Source: Neoarius graeffei (lineage: Eukaryota > Chordata > Actinopteri > Siluriformes > Ariidae). From it: a stretch of 64,000 bases of DNA. The position numbers and the translations under genes are program-made. How positions within the stretch are numbered: position 1 is the first letter of the stretch; the number at the start of each line of letters is the position of its first letter. Positions 12,301-23,900 of the stretch are shown here, in pieces. The notes beneath the pieces were generated by a model that was given only the letters and a program-made list of their open reading frames with translations, was not told where the DNA came from and made no database searches. The stretch is taken from positions 68,644,871-68,708,870 of the forward strand of contig NC_083579.1 of NCBI RefSeq assembly GCF_027579695.1, written 5' to 3'.

Positions 12301-15300
12301 TTCTGGTTCTACTTCTACCTTTTCTTCTGGAAAACCCTACTATATATAATTCTACTATAACGGCTGCGGCTACAAGCTTTCCCTACCTGTGCACGTTTTT
12401 TATGTCTTTTGTGTGTATTTTTGCGTGTTGTTCATCTGTATCAGACTTCAATATCCACTACAACCGTATGGACTTACTGGACATTGGTTTCCAGCAGAAA
12501 ATGACGGTTTGTAGCGATTTCCATCGCATGCACAACATTTCCGGACGAGATAGCGAGACCAGCGGGGTCTCCGTGGATTGTTATCGGAAGCAAAGCGAAG
12601 GAGGCGGCATCAGGAGCGGAAGCAAAAGCGAGGCTGCAGGCAGAGCCGGCCTGTTGACTAAGCTCAGAAAACAGCCACTCAAACCTCCACTGCTAAGCCT
12701 CTAACTCTTCAACGCCAGATCCATGGTAAACAAGACGGACGATTTGGAATTACAGCTGGAATTACCTTATTCTATTCTATTCTATAATCGGCTGGTCAGT
12801 GCTAGCTACTACTGATATATCTAGTATTAGTACTCAATACTTAAGTGACTTACCCGTCCAATGAGGATTATTTTCTTGTTTACAAGATGCCGCGGCTGAC
12901 AAATCCTGAATTTCTGTAAAGATAACTGTCCAGAGATTTATAAGCACGCAGTGCTTCACCACTGAACAGCGAGTGAAAGTTGATGAGGTAATTATACACG
13001 TCTGGGTATTCCACCTCTGGCAGTTCCATATCCACTGACACGGTCGTGAAAACTCCGTCCGGTAAGCCATAAGGGTCACTAATCTGTAGATCGTTTATTT
13101 TAGCCATATATATCTAGTTATCTGTTCATTAGAAAAATGAGCCGTGTAGTCCGTCGGTTGAAATTGATCCATTCTGTACACGAGTGCAGCAGTATTCAGC
13201 TGTGTTGTTTGCCGACAAGATGGTGGCTGTTAACTTTCCGGTCACGTGACTGCAAGATCTCTATTGGTCAGACAGAACTGAGGAAGCCTTTAGGATGAGA
13301 GGCGAAACGTTTTTAAGAATCTTCAAGCAAGTCCAGTTGCTCTCTTCAACCAACCACAGATTACTATGTACCTGGATGACTGAGATTCTTCACAGATACA
13401 AATTAAAAGTCTCAAATTGGATTTAATCAAAGGCAGCGGCAAAGAAGAAAGTATTCAGCCTTGATTTAAAAAAAGAACTGAAAGATGCAGGTACTTTGTA
13501 CTGATTAATGTACTGTAGGAAATGTGCTCAGTATAATACGGATTTATCACAAAAACACATGCAGGTATTTATTTTGACTGATCTGGCATGTTTTAATTGT
13601 GCGACAGTAATAGTGTTGCCACACGTCCAGGTTTTTCCGGGATTGTCCTGGTTTTTTTGTGGAAAATGGAAAATGTCCAGGAAAATGGAATAACCTTCCC
13701 GGGACACGTTTTGCCCCGTTTTTTTACTTCCTCACATTATCCCCCATTGAAATAAACACAAATCATTAATGTTTCTCGCAGCCACTTAACATATTAATAG
13801 TTTTCACGTAAGCGGGCATATTGTAGGCAGCTACTTGTGTGGCCTCACCGAATCTTTGCGCAGGCAGCCAGTCGCCGTTGCTAGGTGATCGTGGTCAATA
13901 CAACGGCGGCCGCGCGAAATCAAAGATACTGGAATACCGTAATACCAAACAATAGGTGAGAGTTCCCTTGGTCGGTGCGCGAGTAGGCTGGCTGTCTACT
14001 TCCTATGTTCTGATTCTGATAAAGGCTGGTTCTAAAGCCTGGGCCAATTTCATCAATAAATGAATCATTAAATAAATCATTAAATATATCAAAAAAGAAT
14101 GCCTGAACACTGGCGTGAGAAATGAATAAATCAGTTGTCCCAATAACATAGCACCTCTCTCTTGTGATTAAAACAAAGGATTAGGGCTATTTGGTATGAT
14201 ACGGTAGTCTAACTTTTAAAGTTCAGTTCTCCAGAGAAAAGGCTAAAACAACAACGAAGCAGACTGAGAGAAATTATATTGATTATATTTGTATTATTTT
14301 GATTTGGAAACGGAATGGGAGGAGAGACAGACGATGAGGGAGTCGGACAGAATGAAGTAGAAGATCCGGTACCTGTCAAAAAGAAAAAAAGACATGTGAC
14401 ATTCAACGAGGGATGGGCAAATTTTGACACATTCAGCGAATGGGTAAGACCCACACAGGGCGACCCTTTTTCCGCCGCCTGCATTGTGTGCCCTGCGAAG
14501 ATAGTGATAAAGCATGAAGGAAGACTGGCCCTCGAGAATCGCACCAAGATCACGCTGTTAGCCTACTATTAAATATTTTGTTAAAAAAAAATATTGGCGT
14601 CCAAATAAGATCATTCCTATATGAAATTATTTTTTGTAATAATATTTGTGGTAGTGCCCATTTAAGGGTTAAGAAGACAAAATGAATTTTAACTAAACGC
14701 CTAACTGTACCAGTTGAACCGTTTTATTTTTAAACGTGAACATTCACATAAGGCATAAGGCATCGTAGATGTGCGTGTCCGCAGCCCTCAACCCCCGCGC
14801 TCGTACGTGCACGCAGGCGCGGCCGCCGACCGATGTGTCCCGGTTTTTTACAACTCAGATGTGGCAACCCTAGACAGTAATGATGTAAATACCAGCATGA
14901 CGGAGTAGTGTCCGAAAGCGTTTTTTTTTTTTTTCATTTTACCAATGAGCTCACTATATAGTCCTCTATATAGTAATTCCCTATATAGGGAGTAGTGAAC
15001 GAGTGCGATTTCGGACACAGGGAACGTTGGCACATGTCGGTCACTTTGATTTCCGCTGTACGTTTTACTTCCGTCCTACGATGTCTCGCACAGGTCTCAA
15101 CGGATCTCGTTTATGGCCATTGCTTTGACATGGACTGATATATTACAGAGCATATTTCAAACACTCATAACTTGCTATAGCAGCGACAAAATAGCGATCA
15201 AAAATGCATTCCGATATTTAATAAAATGAGAAATAGAATTTTGATGATGATGATAAATTTGCCTTCGGTTCTCCTTTAAATACAGGCTATGTACTGAACC

Positions 15301-18300
15301 AGTACATACATACATACCAACTATCTGATTTTCTAGCATAATTAACATTATATTTTCCTTCCTAGTGATGTGGAGGATATGGGAGGACCTTGGTAAAACT
15401 TCCAGTCCCTGTAGCTCTCTCCACACACCCTGTGTAGATTCTGGGCTTAAGTTTGACTTCACAGTTATGTCCTACAACATCCTGGCCCAAGATCTGCTCG
15501 AGGCTAACTCGGGGCTGTATGCACACTGCTCGGAGGACGTGCTAGCATGGGAGAACCGTTTACAGAACATTCTCAAACAGCTGCAGACCTGGGAACCTGA
15601 TGTGAGTTAAAGCTCAACACTGATACCTTTTTTTTTTTTTTTTAAATGTGTGAATAATTTCTAAAGTAGTTGTTTATAGGTCGAGAACCATGAATGAAGG
15701 TTCAGAAAAGGTGTAAAGAATAAATGTGAATCAGCCAGGCCACAGAAACTCGACTTCCTGTTTTTTCAAATTGCATTTGTTTAATTTTTTAAATTCGGGT
15801 TCTGTATATTGTTCCATCCACAGATTATTTGTCTTCAAGAGGTGCAAGAGAATCACTTCCAAGAGCGGATGTATCCATCCCTGATTGAGATGGGTGAGAA
15901 TATTTTATATAAACATTGCTACAATCTGGAACCGAAATGGACGTCATGTTAGGTTTTATTTCATGAAAACATGCAAAAGCACTGATTATAGTGAAGGGGG
16001 GGGCGGTATGGTTTGCAAAATTATTTACAAGCGAAAATGGAAAGTTAGATTCAACATGGGGCGGCACGGTGGTGTAGTGGTTAGCGCTGTCGCCTCACAG
16101 CAAGAAGGTCCTGGGTTCGAGCCCCGGGGCCGGCGAGGGCCTTTCTGTGTGGAGTTTGCATGTTCTCCCCGTGTCCGCGTGGGTTTCCTCCGGGTGCTCC
16201 GGTTTCCCCCACAGTCCAAAGACATGCAGGTTAGGTTAACTGGTGACTCTAAATTGACCGTAGGTGTGAATGTGAGTGTGAATGGTTGTCTGTGTCTATG
16301 TGTCAGCCCTGTGATGACCTGGCGACTTGTCCAGGGTGTACCCCGCCTTTCGCCCGTAGTCAGCTGGGATAGGCTCCAGCTTGCCTGCGACCCTGTAGAA
16401 CAGGATAAAGCGGCTAGAGATAATGAGATGAGATGAGATTCAACATGGTCATCGCTAATCCTCACCAAGAGTTTTCCACTGACGTGAAACTCCTAAATTA
16501 GTTCTTGTGCAACCAGACATTACCACCAACATTAGCTAATAGTGATGCGCGGATCGACCCATAACCCGCGGGTTGACCCGCGAGTCGGGCGGATTTGGGT
16601 ATTAATTTTTCTAAATAGTGCGGGTGCGGGCGGGGCGGGTCAGAAATAGCGAAAATTTCTCTCATACATTTCTCAGTTGGGAATTTTATGAGATATAGGT
16701 GCAATAAACATTTTGCATTATAGATGTTCTAAATCGCATGCAACAATCTATGACTGTTACAAGTGCAGACCTGCAGTATCTTGCACTCAGAGCTCTCACA
16801 CGTACTGTTCTCAGTCTGGATAAACGGAGGTATTAGATGTCTATCTTGGGTTTCCTTCTCACATTTTATTCTGTATTCTGTGTTCTGTAATATTTTTTCC
16901 TTTTGAAACGGAGATATAAATTATGTAGCTTACTGGCGTAGTTTTTAATAACGTGTTTTCAATGGTTTATCCCAAAACGGTATCCGTTAGTGATGCGCGG
17001 ATCGACCCATAACCCGCGGATATCCACGGGTTGACCCGCGAGTCGGGCGGATTTGGGTATTAATTTTTCTAAATAGTGTGGGCGGGGCAGGTTGGAAGTC
17101 CTCACGGGTCGGGTTGGGGCGAGTGTTAAAAAAAGCCGACCCGCGCATCACTATTAGCTAATATACTTGCCAACTTTTCAAAATTCTTATGGGGGAGAAA
17201 AGCGCATGAACATTTTCAATTGGACGAGGGTATGATGCGCGGTTGAAATGGTAAAAACAGTGGATCCCAATTAATTGCAAACCATTTGAAATTTATGCAA
17301 TTAAAGAGTTTTTGAATTGTTGATCGTTCTATCAGTTATTATAGGTTATGGGATTCATGTATCAGGCATGAGAGAGCTCAGAGTGAAAAATCTGAAATAA
17401 TACTCATCTTGAATTTTAATATAACAACAATGAAAGGGAAGTCTTAAATCAGATTTTTAGCTGAATATTGTATACGTACAGAGATCCACAGAAAATAACA
17501 CAAGTGATGCTTTAGAAGAATGTTTATCATTTCTTAAAATAGTCACAGTGAATGAAAGTATTATTGGATTGCATCAAATGTGTTTTCCTTCTGTAAGCTC
17601 ATGTAAAAATACAGAGATCTCATCTCATTATCTCTAGCCGCTTTATCCTGTTCTACAGGGTCGCAGGCAAGCTGGAGCCTATCCCAGCTGACTACGGGCG
17701 AAAGGCGGGGTACACCCTGGACAAGTCGCCAGGTCATCACAGGGCTGACACATAGACACAGACAACCATTCTCACACTCATTCACACCTACGGTCAATTT
17801 AGAGTCACCAGTTAACCTAACCTGCATGTCTTTGGACTGTGGGGGAAACCGGAGCACCCGGAGGAAACCCACGCGGACACGGGGAGAACATGCAAACTCT
17901 GCACAGAAAGGCCCTCGCCGGCCACGGGGCTCGAACCCAGACCTTCTTGCTGTGAGGCGACAGCGCTAACCACTACACCACCCCAAAGTGAGATTGAGAT
18001 AAGGATTTTTCCCCCACTAACATGTCTGTTTACATTTCACCATTGCCACTACTGTATTCATAACTGTACTGTGGGTTCTGCGTAATCCTCGTGTCCTCCT
18101 ATTGGTTGCTTTCATATGACTATCATGACCAGGGTTCTAACTCGGCCTTTTCAACGTATCAGGCCGATATGCAATGTTTCCTTACCACTACGCCCACAAT
18201 GTTAACGAGACACCTGTAAAAGTTGCAGCTACACTCATAAAATGACTCGTCAATCTTGAAAATGTGGTCTTTTTGTTTAATTTTCTCTTGCTATCACCAC

Positions 18301-20902
18301 GCGGCGGCGGCGGCACACCGTCATGCGAATGTTCTACATTCAGACATGCTCCACTCATCACTCACATAAGTGCCCAGTGCATAGCTGCCCGAGTCGTTCT
18401 GTGTGGCGACCGTCACTGATCATGCTAGTCCAGTTTACCTCCTTCCGTGGCTATCCGTGTTAAGAGGCGCTTACATGCCATGCAAGTAATACGTACCAGT
18501 CTGAGTTCGATCTGGATAGCCATGTATTGTAAAGCCTGTGGAAAAGTTCAAGGTGTGTGAATACTAATCCAAGACGCTGTATATGTAGTGACCCATAAGC
18601 ATTCATGGTTGATGAACAGAACATGAGTTTGGTGTGTAGTGTTTTGGAAACCAAGACTTCTTACACGATCATCACTAATTCTCGCTCTCTTTCCTCCCCA
18701 GGATACGACTGTGTGTACAAATGCCGCACAGGCACCAAAACGGACGGCTGCGTGGTGTGTTACAAAGCTAATCGCTTTACAGCGCTGTCTGTACGCCTGC
18801 TTGAGTTCTATCGTCACGACTGTGAACTGTTGGACAGGGACAACGTGGGCGTCGTGCTGCTCCTCCAGCCAACCACAGCGCCTGGTGAAGGCAGTAGGTT
18901 CCGGCCCATCTGCGTAGCCAACACGCACCTGCTTTTCAACCCCAGGAGGGGAGATGTGAAACTGGCCCAGCTGGCTATAATGCTGGCAGAGATTGACAAC
19001 ATAGTCAAGCAGTGTAAGGTCAAAGGGCATGAGTGCGAGATCATTCTGTGTGGGGACTTCAACTCCTTACCCAACATGCCACTGTATCAGCTGATCGTCA
19101 TGGGCCAGCTCTACTATCACGGACTGCCAAACTGGATGGTGCGTCTCAGTCCTCACTTTCTCGCAGTGTTCTTCTGATCACATCCTGCACTTGGGTTCTC
19201 GCTCACCTGTAGAACAGTTGCTCCTTGCTTATTCCTTACACATCACAATAATTCACATGCATCGCGGTCACTGACTGTGCACCATCAACCACAATTCCCA
19301 ACACTCTTTCTTTATTGATGGCTTTCCATTGAATCTGCATACAAATGCCGTTTAGCTCTCCATCCAGCCATCCGTTTTCTTCCGCTTATCTGAAGTCGGG
19401 TCACGGTGGCAGCAGGGTGTTCCAGACGTCCCTCTTCCCAGCAACGCTTTCCAGTTCCTCCTGGGGGATCCCAAGGCGCTCCCAGGCCAGAAGATAAATA
19501 TAATCTCTCCAGCGTGTTCTGGGTCTACCCCGAGGTCGCGTCCCAATCAGACGTGCCCAGAAAACCTCCAAAGGAAGGCGCCTGGGTGGCATCCTAATCA
19601 CCACCTCAGCGGACTCTTTTCAACATGAAGGAGCAGCGACTTAACTCCGAGATCCCTCTGGATGTCTGAGTTCCTCACCCTACCCTGCTGCTGGAGAGAT
19701 TATAGTTATCATCTGGCCTGGGAGCGCCTTGGGATCCCCCAGGAGGAACTGGAAAGCGTTGCTGGGAAGAGGGACATCTGGAACACCCTGCTGCCACCGT
19801 GACCCGACTTCCTCACCCTATCTCTAATGCCGCTTTTCCACTACAAACGCGGCTGAGTCGGGCTGAGCCGTGCCGTGCTGAGTCGGGCTGAGCGGGGCTG
19901 TTGGAGTTGCATTTCGACTACAACCGCGCTGAACCGTGCTGGCTGGAAGTGGGTGGACACATTGGGTGGAGTTAGCGAAAGTGGGTGGACGTCACGTGAT
20001 GTCGTTAAGCAGCGCAAACAGTGACATCAGTGAGCTTTTAAGCGGTAGTCTCACGACCCGAATAGTAAACAATAAACATGGAGGACATGGAGTCGTTAGT
20101 GTTGCTGGTCTTGGTGCTGTGGCTTGTTGTCACCGACAATGCGGGCAGATACTGGCAAGAGCGTATAGATGAGGCGAGGCGCATAAGGCTTCAGAAATTC
20201 TCGTAATTCGGAATTCTTCTCCTTCCGGGTTTACGGTGTTTACAGATCCCAGCGCGCTCGCGGGGCGTGTGTGGGCATGTGAGGACACTCCTCCTCACCA
20301 ATCAGTGCACAGGGGAGTGCCTGCTCATGCCCCCAACCTCACTCGGCACGGCTTGGCTCGCTTCAGCCCCACTCCAAAACGGTGCGAGTTTTAGGGGCTA
20401 AGCAGGGCTGAAGCGAGCCGAGTCGTGCTGGTTTTTGGTAGTCGAAACGCGAGCCGTGTCGGGCTGAAGCGAGCTGAAGTGAGCTGAAAAAGGGTAGTGG
20501 AAAAGGGCCATATGATGAGCTCCCCTCCCAGGTCTGGCTCCAGGAGGAGGTCCCAGTTTCCCGCTCCCGGGCGAGGTGCTGCAGCTCCTTCTTTGCCGTT
20601 TCATCAGGGTCTTGAATCGCTCTTAGTCTAGCCCCTCCTGAGCGGCACGGTGGTGTAGTGGTTAGCACGGTCGCCTCACAGCAAGAAGGTCCAGGTTCGA
20701 ACGAGGCGAGGGCCTTTCTGTGTGGAGTTTGCATGTTCTCCTCGTGTCTGCGTGGGTTTCCTCCAGGTGCTCCGGTTTCCCCTACAGTCCAAAGACATGC
20801 AGTTAGGTTAACATGGGGTGGCCTTGGGCTGAGGTGCCCTTGAGCAAGGTACCGAACCCCTGACTGCTCCCCGGGCGCTCTGGTGTGGCTGCCCACTGCT
20901 CT

Positions 20903-20935
<33 letters not shown>

Positions 20936-23900
20936 CACTGCTTCAGATGGGTTAAATGCAGAGGATGAATTTCACTGTCCTTGAAATGTGCATGTGACGA
21001 ATAAAGGTTTCTTCTTCTTCCCCGGAGCTAAATTTGCCTTGGGAGACCCTACGAGGGGCAACAACACAGCTCCCAGGATCACTGGGGGACACAAACGTCT
21101 CCACCATGTTAAGGTGGAGATTCTTCAGAGCGACATTTAGATCCCTGGGATCTTTATTCACCCTTCCTGTTGAAACACACTTTGTGAAGCTGTGGCCCAA
21201 TAACCAACCTTCTTTCAAAGTCATGTCTCTTCATCTTGCTATTTGAACCCAAAATCAAGGACAACTGGGTCTGATCAGTATTTTTTACGTGCTCCAGGAC
21301 ATCAGGGTATTATTTTAATTGCTTAATTGTATCATACAGTGCGCAAGCAAGCAATTTTAGTGCAAGTTTACACTTTTCTCAAACACACACACACGCACAC
21401 TAGTTAATTCAAACATCATTAACAGCAAACCTACTTTTTCATAAAATGCTAGAGAATATTTTTCGCCAAGAATAGAGGAAATACAGGGAATAAAATCTGT
21501 TCTTTAACACTCAAATGTTTTAAAGTGCATATTCTGGACCAATTTCGTTTTTTTGTTTTTTTAATATGAAAGAATGTCCGTTTACACACTCATCCAGAAG
21601 GGTAATTTTGCACAAGGCCGTCTGTCTACAGCAGAAAAAAATAACAAAACGCGTCTGGAAAAATCCCAAGAGAGTCTGGAGCCAGATTCGTGACGTCACC
21701 TGCGGAAGCGCCAGCAGACTGCGAGAGCTTTGCCCGGTTTCAGTGCACAGACTGCGTAGACCAAGCGCTCCCATTTCTCTCTCATTGTCCGGTCTTTTGG
21801 GAAACGATGAGTACTAATCCCAGCAGGATTGGTGTTGCTACACCCTCCTATGGTACATCTGTTAACCATTTTAATAATTACTCGATAACGTTGAAGAAAT
21901 TTGCAGAAAACCACCAGGTCGTTTTCTCCTAAACAAACCAGCGCTGGCATAGGATTCAGAGGGAGGCGTCCCGCACGCGACGTCACGAAAATCAATGTTT
22001 GCCGGGAAATCCAAACGCCAAGTTTTTTCAGAGGCGGACCAATTCGCCTCAAATAGCTTGATTTCAACTGAATTTTTCTGGTATTGCGCAAGGTAAAAAA
22101 ATTGCAGAGAATGCAGAATGTGACAGATATTTGACCAAAGTTTAATCTAAAATAGGAGAATGACATTGATCTTGCTCCTGAATTTACCCGTGATATGCAC
22201 TTTAACATGGTTAAGAAATGATTGATTGCCATGTTGGTGTATTGTTGCAGGTGTCTGGTCAGGAGGACTTGTCCTATAAAACCCATCACCGGCGGCTTTA
22301 CGCACCTTTGTGGCCCAACAGCTTGGGTATCAACGATAACTGTCAGTACTATGACGTCTGTGAGCCTCAAGGCAAAGAATCAGGTCAGCCAATGTATGTG
22401 TTTCCAGAATACCTACAAGTGTGAGTGAGAGATTTTATTTATAAGCGTGTACCATTTTTGTGGTTAGAGTTTTGGTTTTCATTCTCATATCCTGTGTACG
22501 CGTTTGTGTTTATACAGTCCATACATAGGGGAAATTACTTTTTTCCACCCCTTTTTGCAAAATGTCTGTCATATTTGTTTGATATATATATATTATTGCC
22601 AAATAGCCTTTAAGAAGAACATATTGAAATCATTCTCATGGCTACAGCACAGAGATCACGAACACATTCGAAGTGCAGTTACAGATCTATTCCATTCAGC
22701 TAACATGATATTGAACAAGTCGAAGACGAGTATCTGAATGGAATATATCTGATATACCATGAAAAAAGCCAGCTGTTTATTATTATTAGAGTCATTCTAT
22801 AATTAGGGGTACATTTCATGTAAAGCAAAATCTCAAAATATCAGTATTCTTTTTCAATAAATGACCTATATGTTTCCATGGTATATACCCTCAAGTTCCT
22901 AAACAAATTAATTGCCAAACTTAATCTTAAATTACTTTTAAAATATTTTAATGAAAATGAACATTTGATTGTTTATTTTGTCAACCGTGTTACGGACAAA
23001 TGTTATGTCATCTTAAACACACACAAAAATACTACACATTTGAAAACACATTTGTTTGAAAGTGCTTAAGTCCATTAACAAGATGTTTTTAATTAATCTG
23101 TACAACTGTTATGGAAAATATGAATTTTGAGCTTCATAAATAGGATTTTATGGTTCACTGTGATGCAGAATGACACTTTTTTCAACATAAATCCTTGTTA
23201 CGTCGAATTTAGAGTTGTTCTCCCTCCTTATACAAGACTTCCCTATCCAGAGATAATCCCCAATCTTTTATTTTACAGTTCATCAAACACATAAGAGATT
23301 TATAGCACAAAAAACACTTGCAACACAGTTGACAGGCAATGTAACACAATTGACGGGAGTAACACAGTTGACAGGATAAAAAGAGCTTTTTATTGTTTTA
23401 AATTTAACTACAAATAAGCTGATGAATTCAGGTGAACTGTTAAAACAACATTTAGACACAATTTCAGAGAAACGTAGCTTATTTAACAAATTGAACATAT
23501 TAAATCGTTTGTTTGTCTGTCAATATGAAGATTAAGTGACAAAAACATCCTCCTCCTCAACTGTGTCATAGCTGATGGGTAACACAGTTGACGGTAACAC
23601 AGTTGACATTTCGGCCATTTTTAGAGTGTTGTGCTAACTGCAGACCTCAGAGCTCTCACTACAAGACCTTAATCAATTCATATTTTTATTATCTTTAGCT
23701 GTATACTTTGTAAATACAATTTCTAAATCAGGTTTATATGAATATGTTGACAACACAGTTGACAGACAGTTAACCCTCTCTAGGACTATACAACAGTATT
23801 GATGAAAATATTGAAGAGGTGAACTCAAAACTTACCACACGGTCTTCAAATTTCCCACCAAAGAGGATATGACATCACATGATGTTGGTCACATGACTTA

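Larger units (their letters stand above)
12216..13262 (-). mobile_element. ISL2EU-like element with AT duplication
   Basis: Ends AGAGATCTTGCA in inverted orientation, flanked by AT on both sides (12214-12215 and 13263-13264). A 2-bp AT duplication is characteristic of ISL2EU. The minus strand carries the first exon of the associated YqaJ/SWIM-type protein. A small LINE-like fragment lies near 12570-12770. Confidence 0.68.
11358..13398. mobile_element. Penelope-like foldback pair flanked by a ~95-bp direct repeat
   Basis: Contains inverted copies of the Penelope-like terminal sequence (GATGAGAGGCGAAACG and AAGCAAGTCCAGTTGC). The same reading ([19 protein letters not shown]) appears on the minus strand at 11603-11794 and on the plus strand at 11815-12102. 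Host sequence of about 95 bp is duplicated on both sides (11262-11357 and 13399-13493), as expected for a very long target duplication. An ISL2EU-like element sits inside it. Confidence 0.72.
11062..15022. mobile_element. TIR element CCCTGTGTCCGAAATC, itself heavily invaded
   Basis: Inverted ends CCCTGTGTCCGAAATCGC with subterminal CTATATAGTGAG-type palindromes, flanked by a 3-bp duplication AAC (11059-11061 and 15023-15025). It hosts a Penelope-like foldback (11358-13398) and a hAT element (13612-14873). A second copy lies at about 41258-43348. The superfamily is not determined from what remains. Confidence 0.7.
10630..15275. mobile_element. TTAA-flanked element, family AGGAGAACTG, split by a 4-kb insertion
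   Basis: TTAA at 10626-10629 and 15276-15279 with ends AGGAGAACTGAA and the complement of AGGAGAACCGAA. Left part 10630-11061 and right part 15023-15275 match the uninterrupted copy at 53976-54642. The break is inside TTTTGACAACGTTGGC. It fills most of ANGEL1 intron 2. Confidence 0.82.

Noticed and set aside
16060-16140. tRNA gene (boxes A and B present)
   Set aside because: The tRNA-like heads belong to SINEs: they continue into the HE1-like core and a repeat tail, occur many times, and do not fold into a full cloverleaf with an acceptor stem.
16025-16468. Long ORFs of 130-190 codons in SINE copies (also 41320-41756, 15885-16436)
   Set aside because: They repeat in every type A SINE on both strands, reflecting SINE composition rather than a protein gene.
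23322-23607. CRISPR-like or tandem array of AACACAGTTGAC
   Set aside because: Motifs are short, irregularly spaced and in a fish intron; spacing and length do not fit a CRISPR array.
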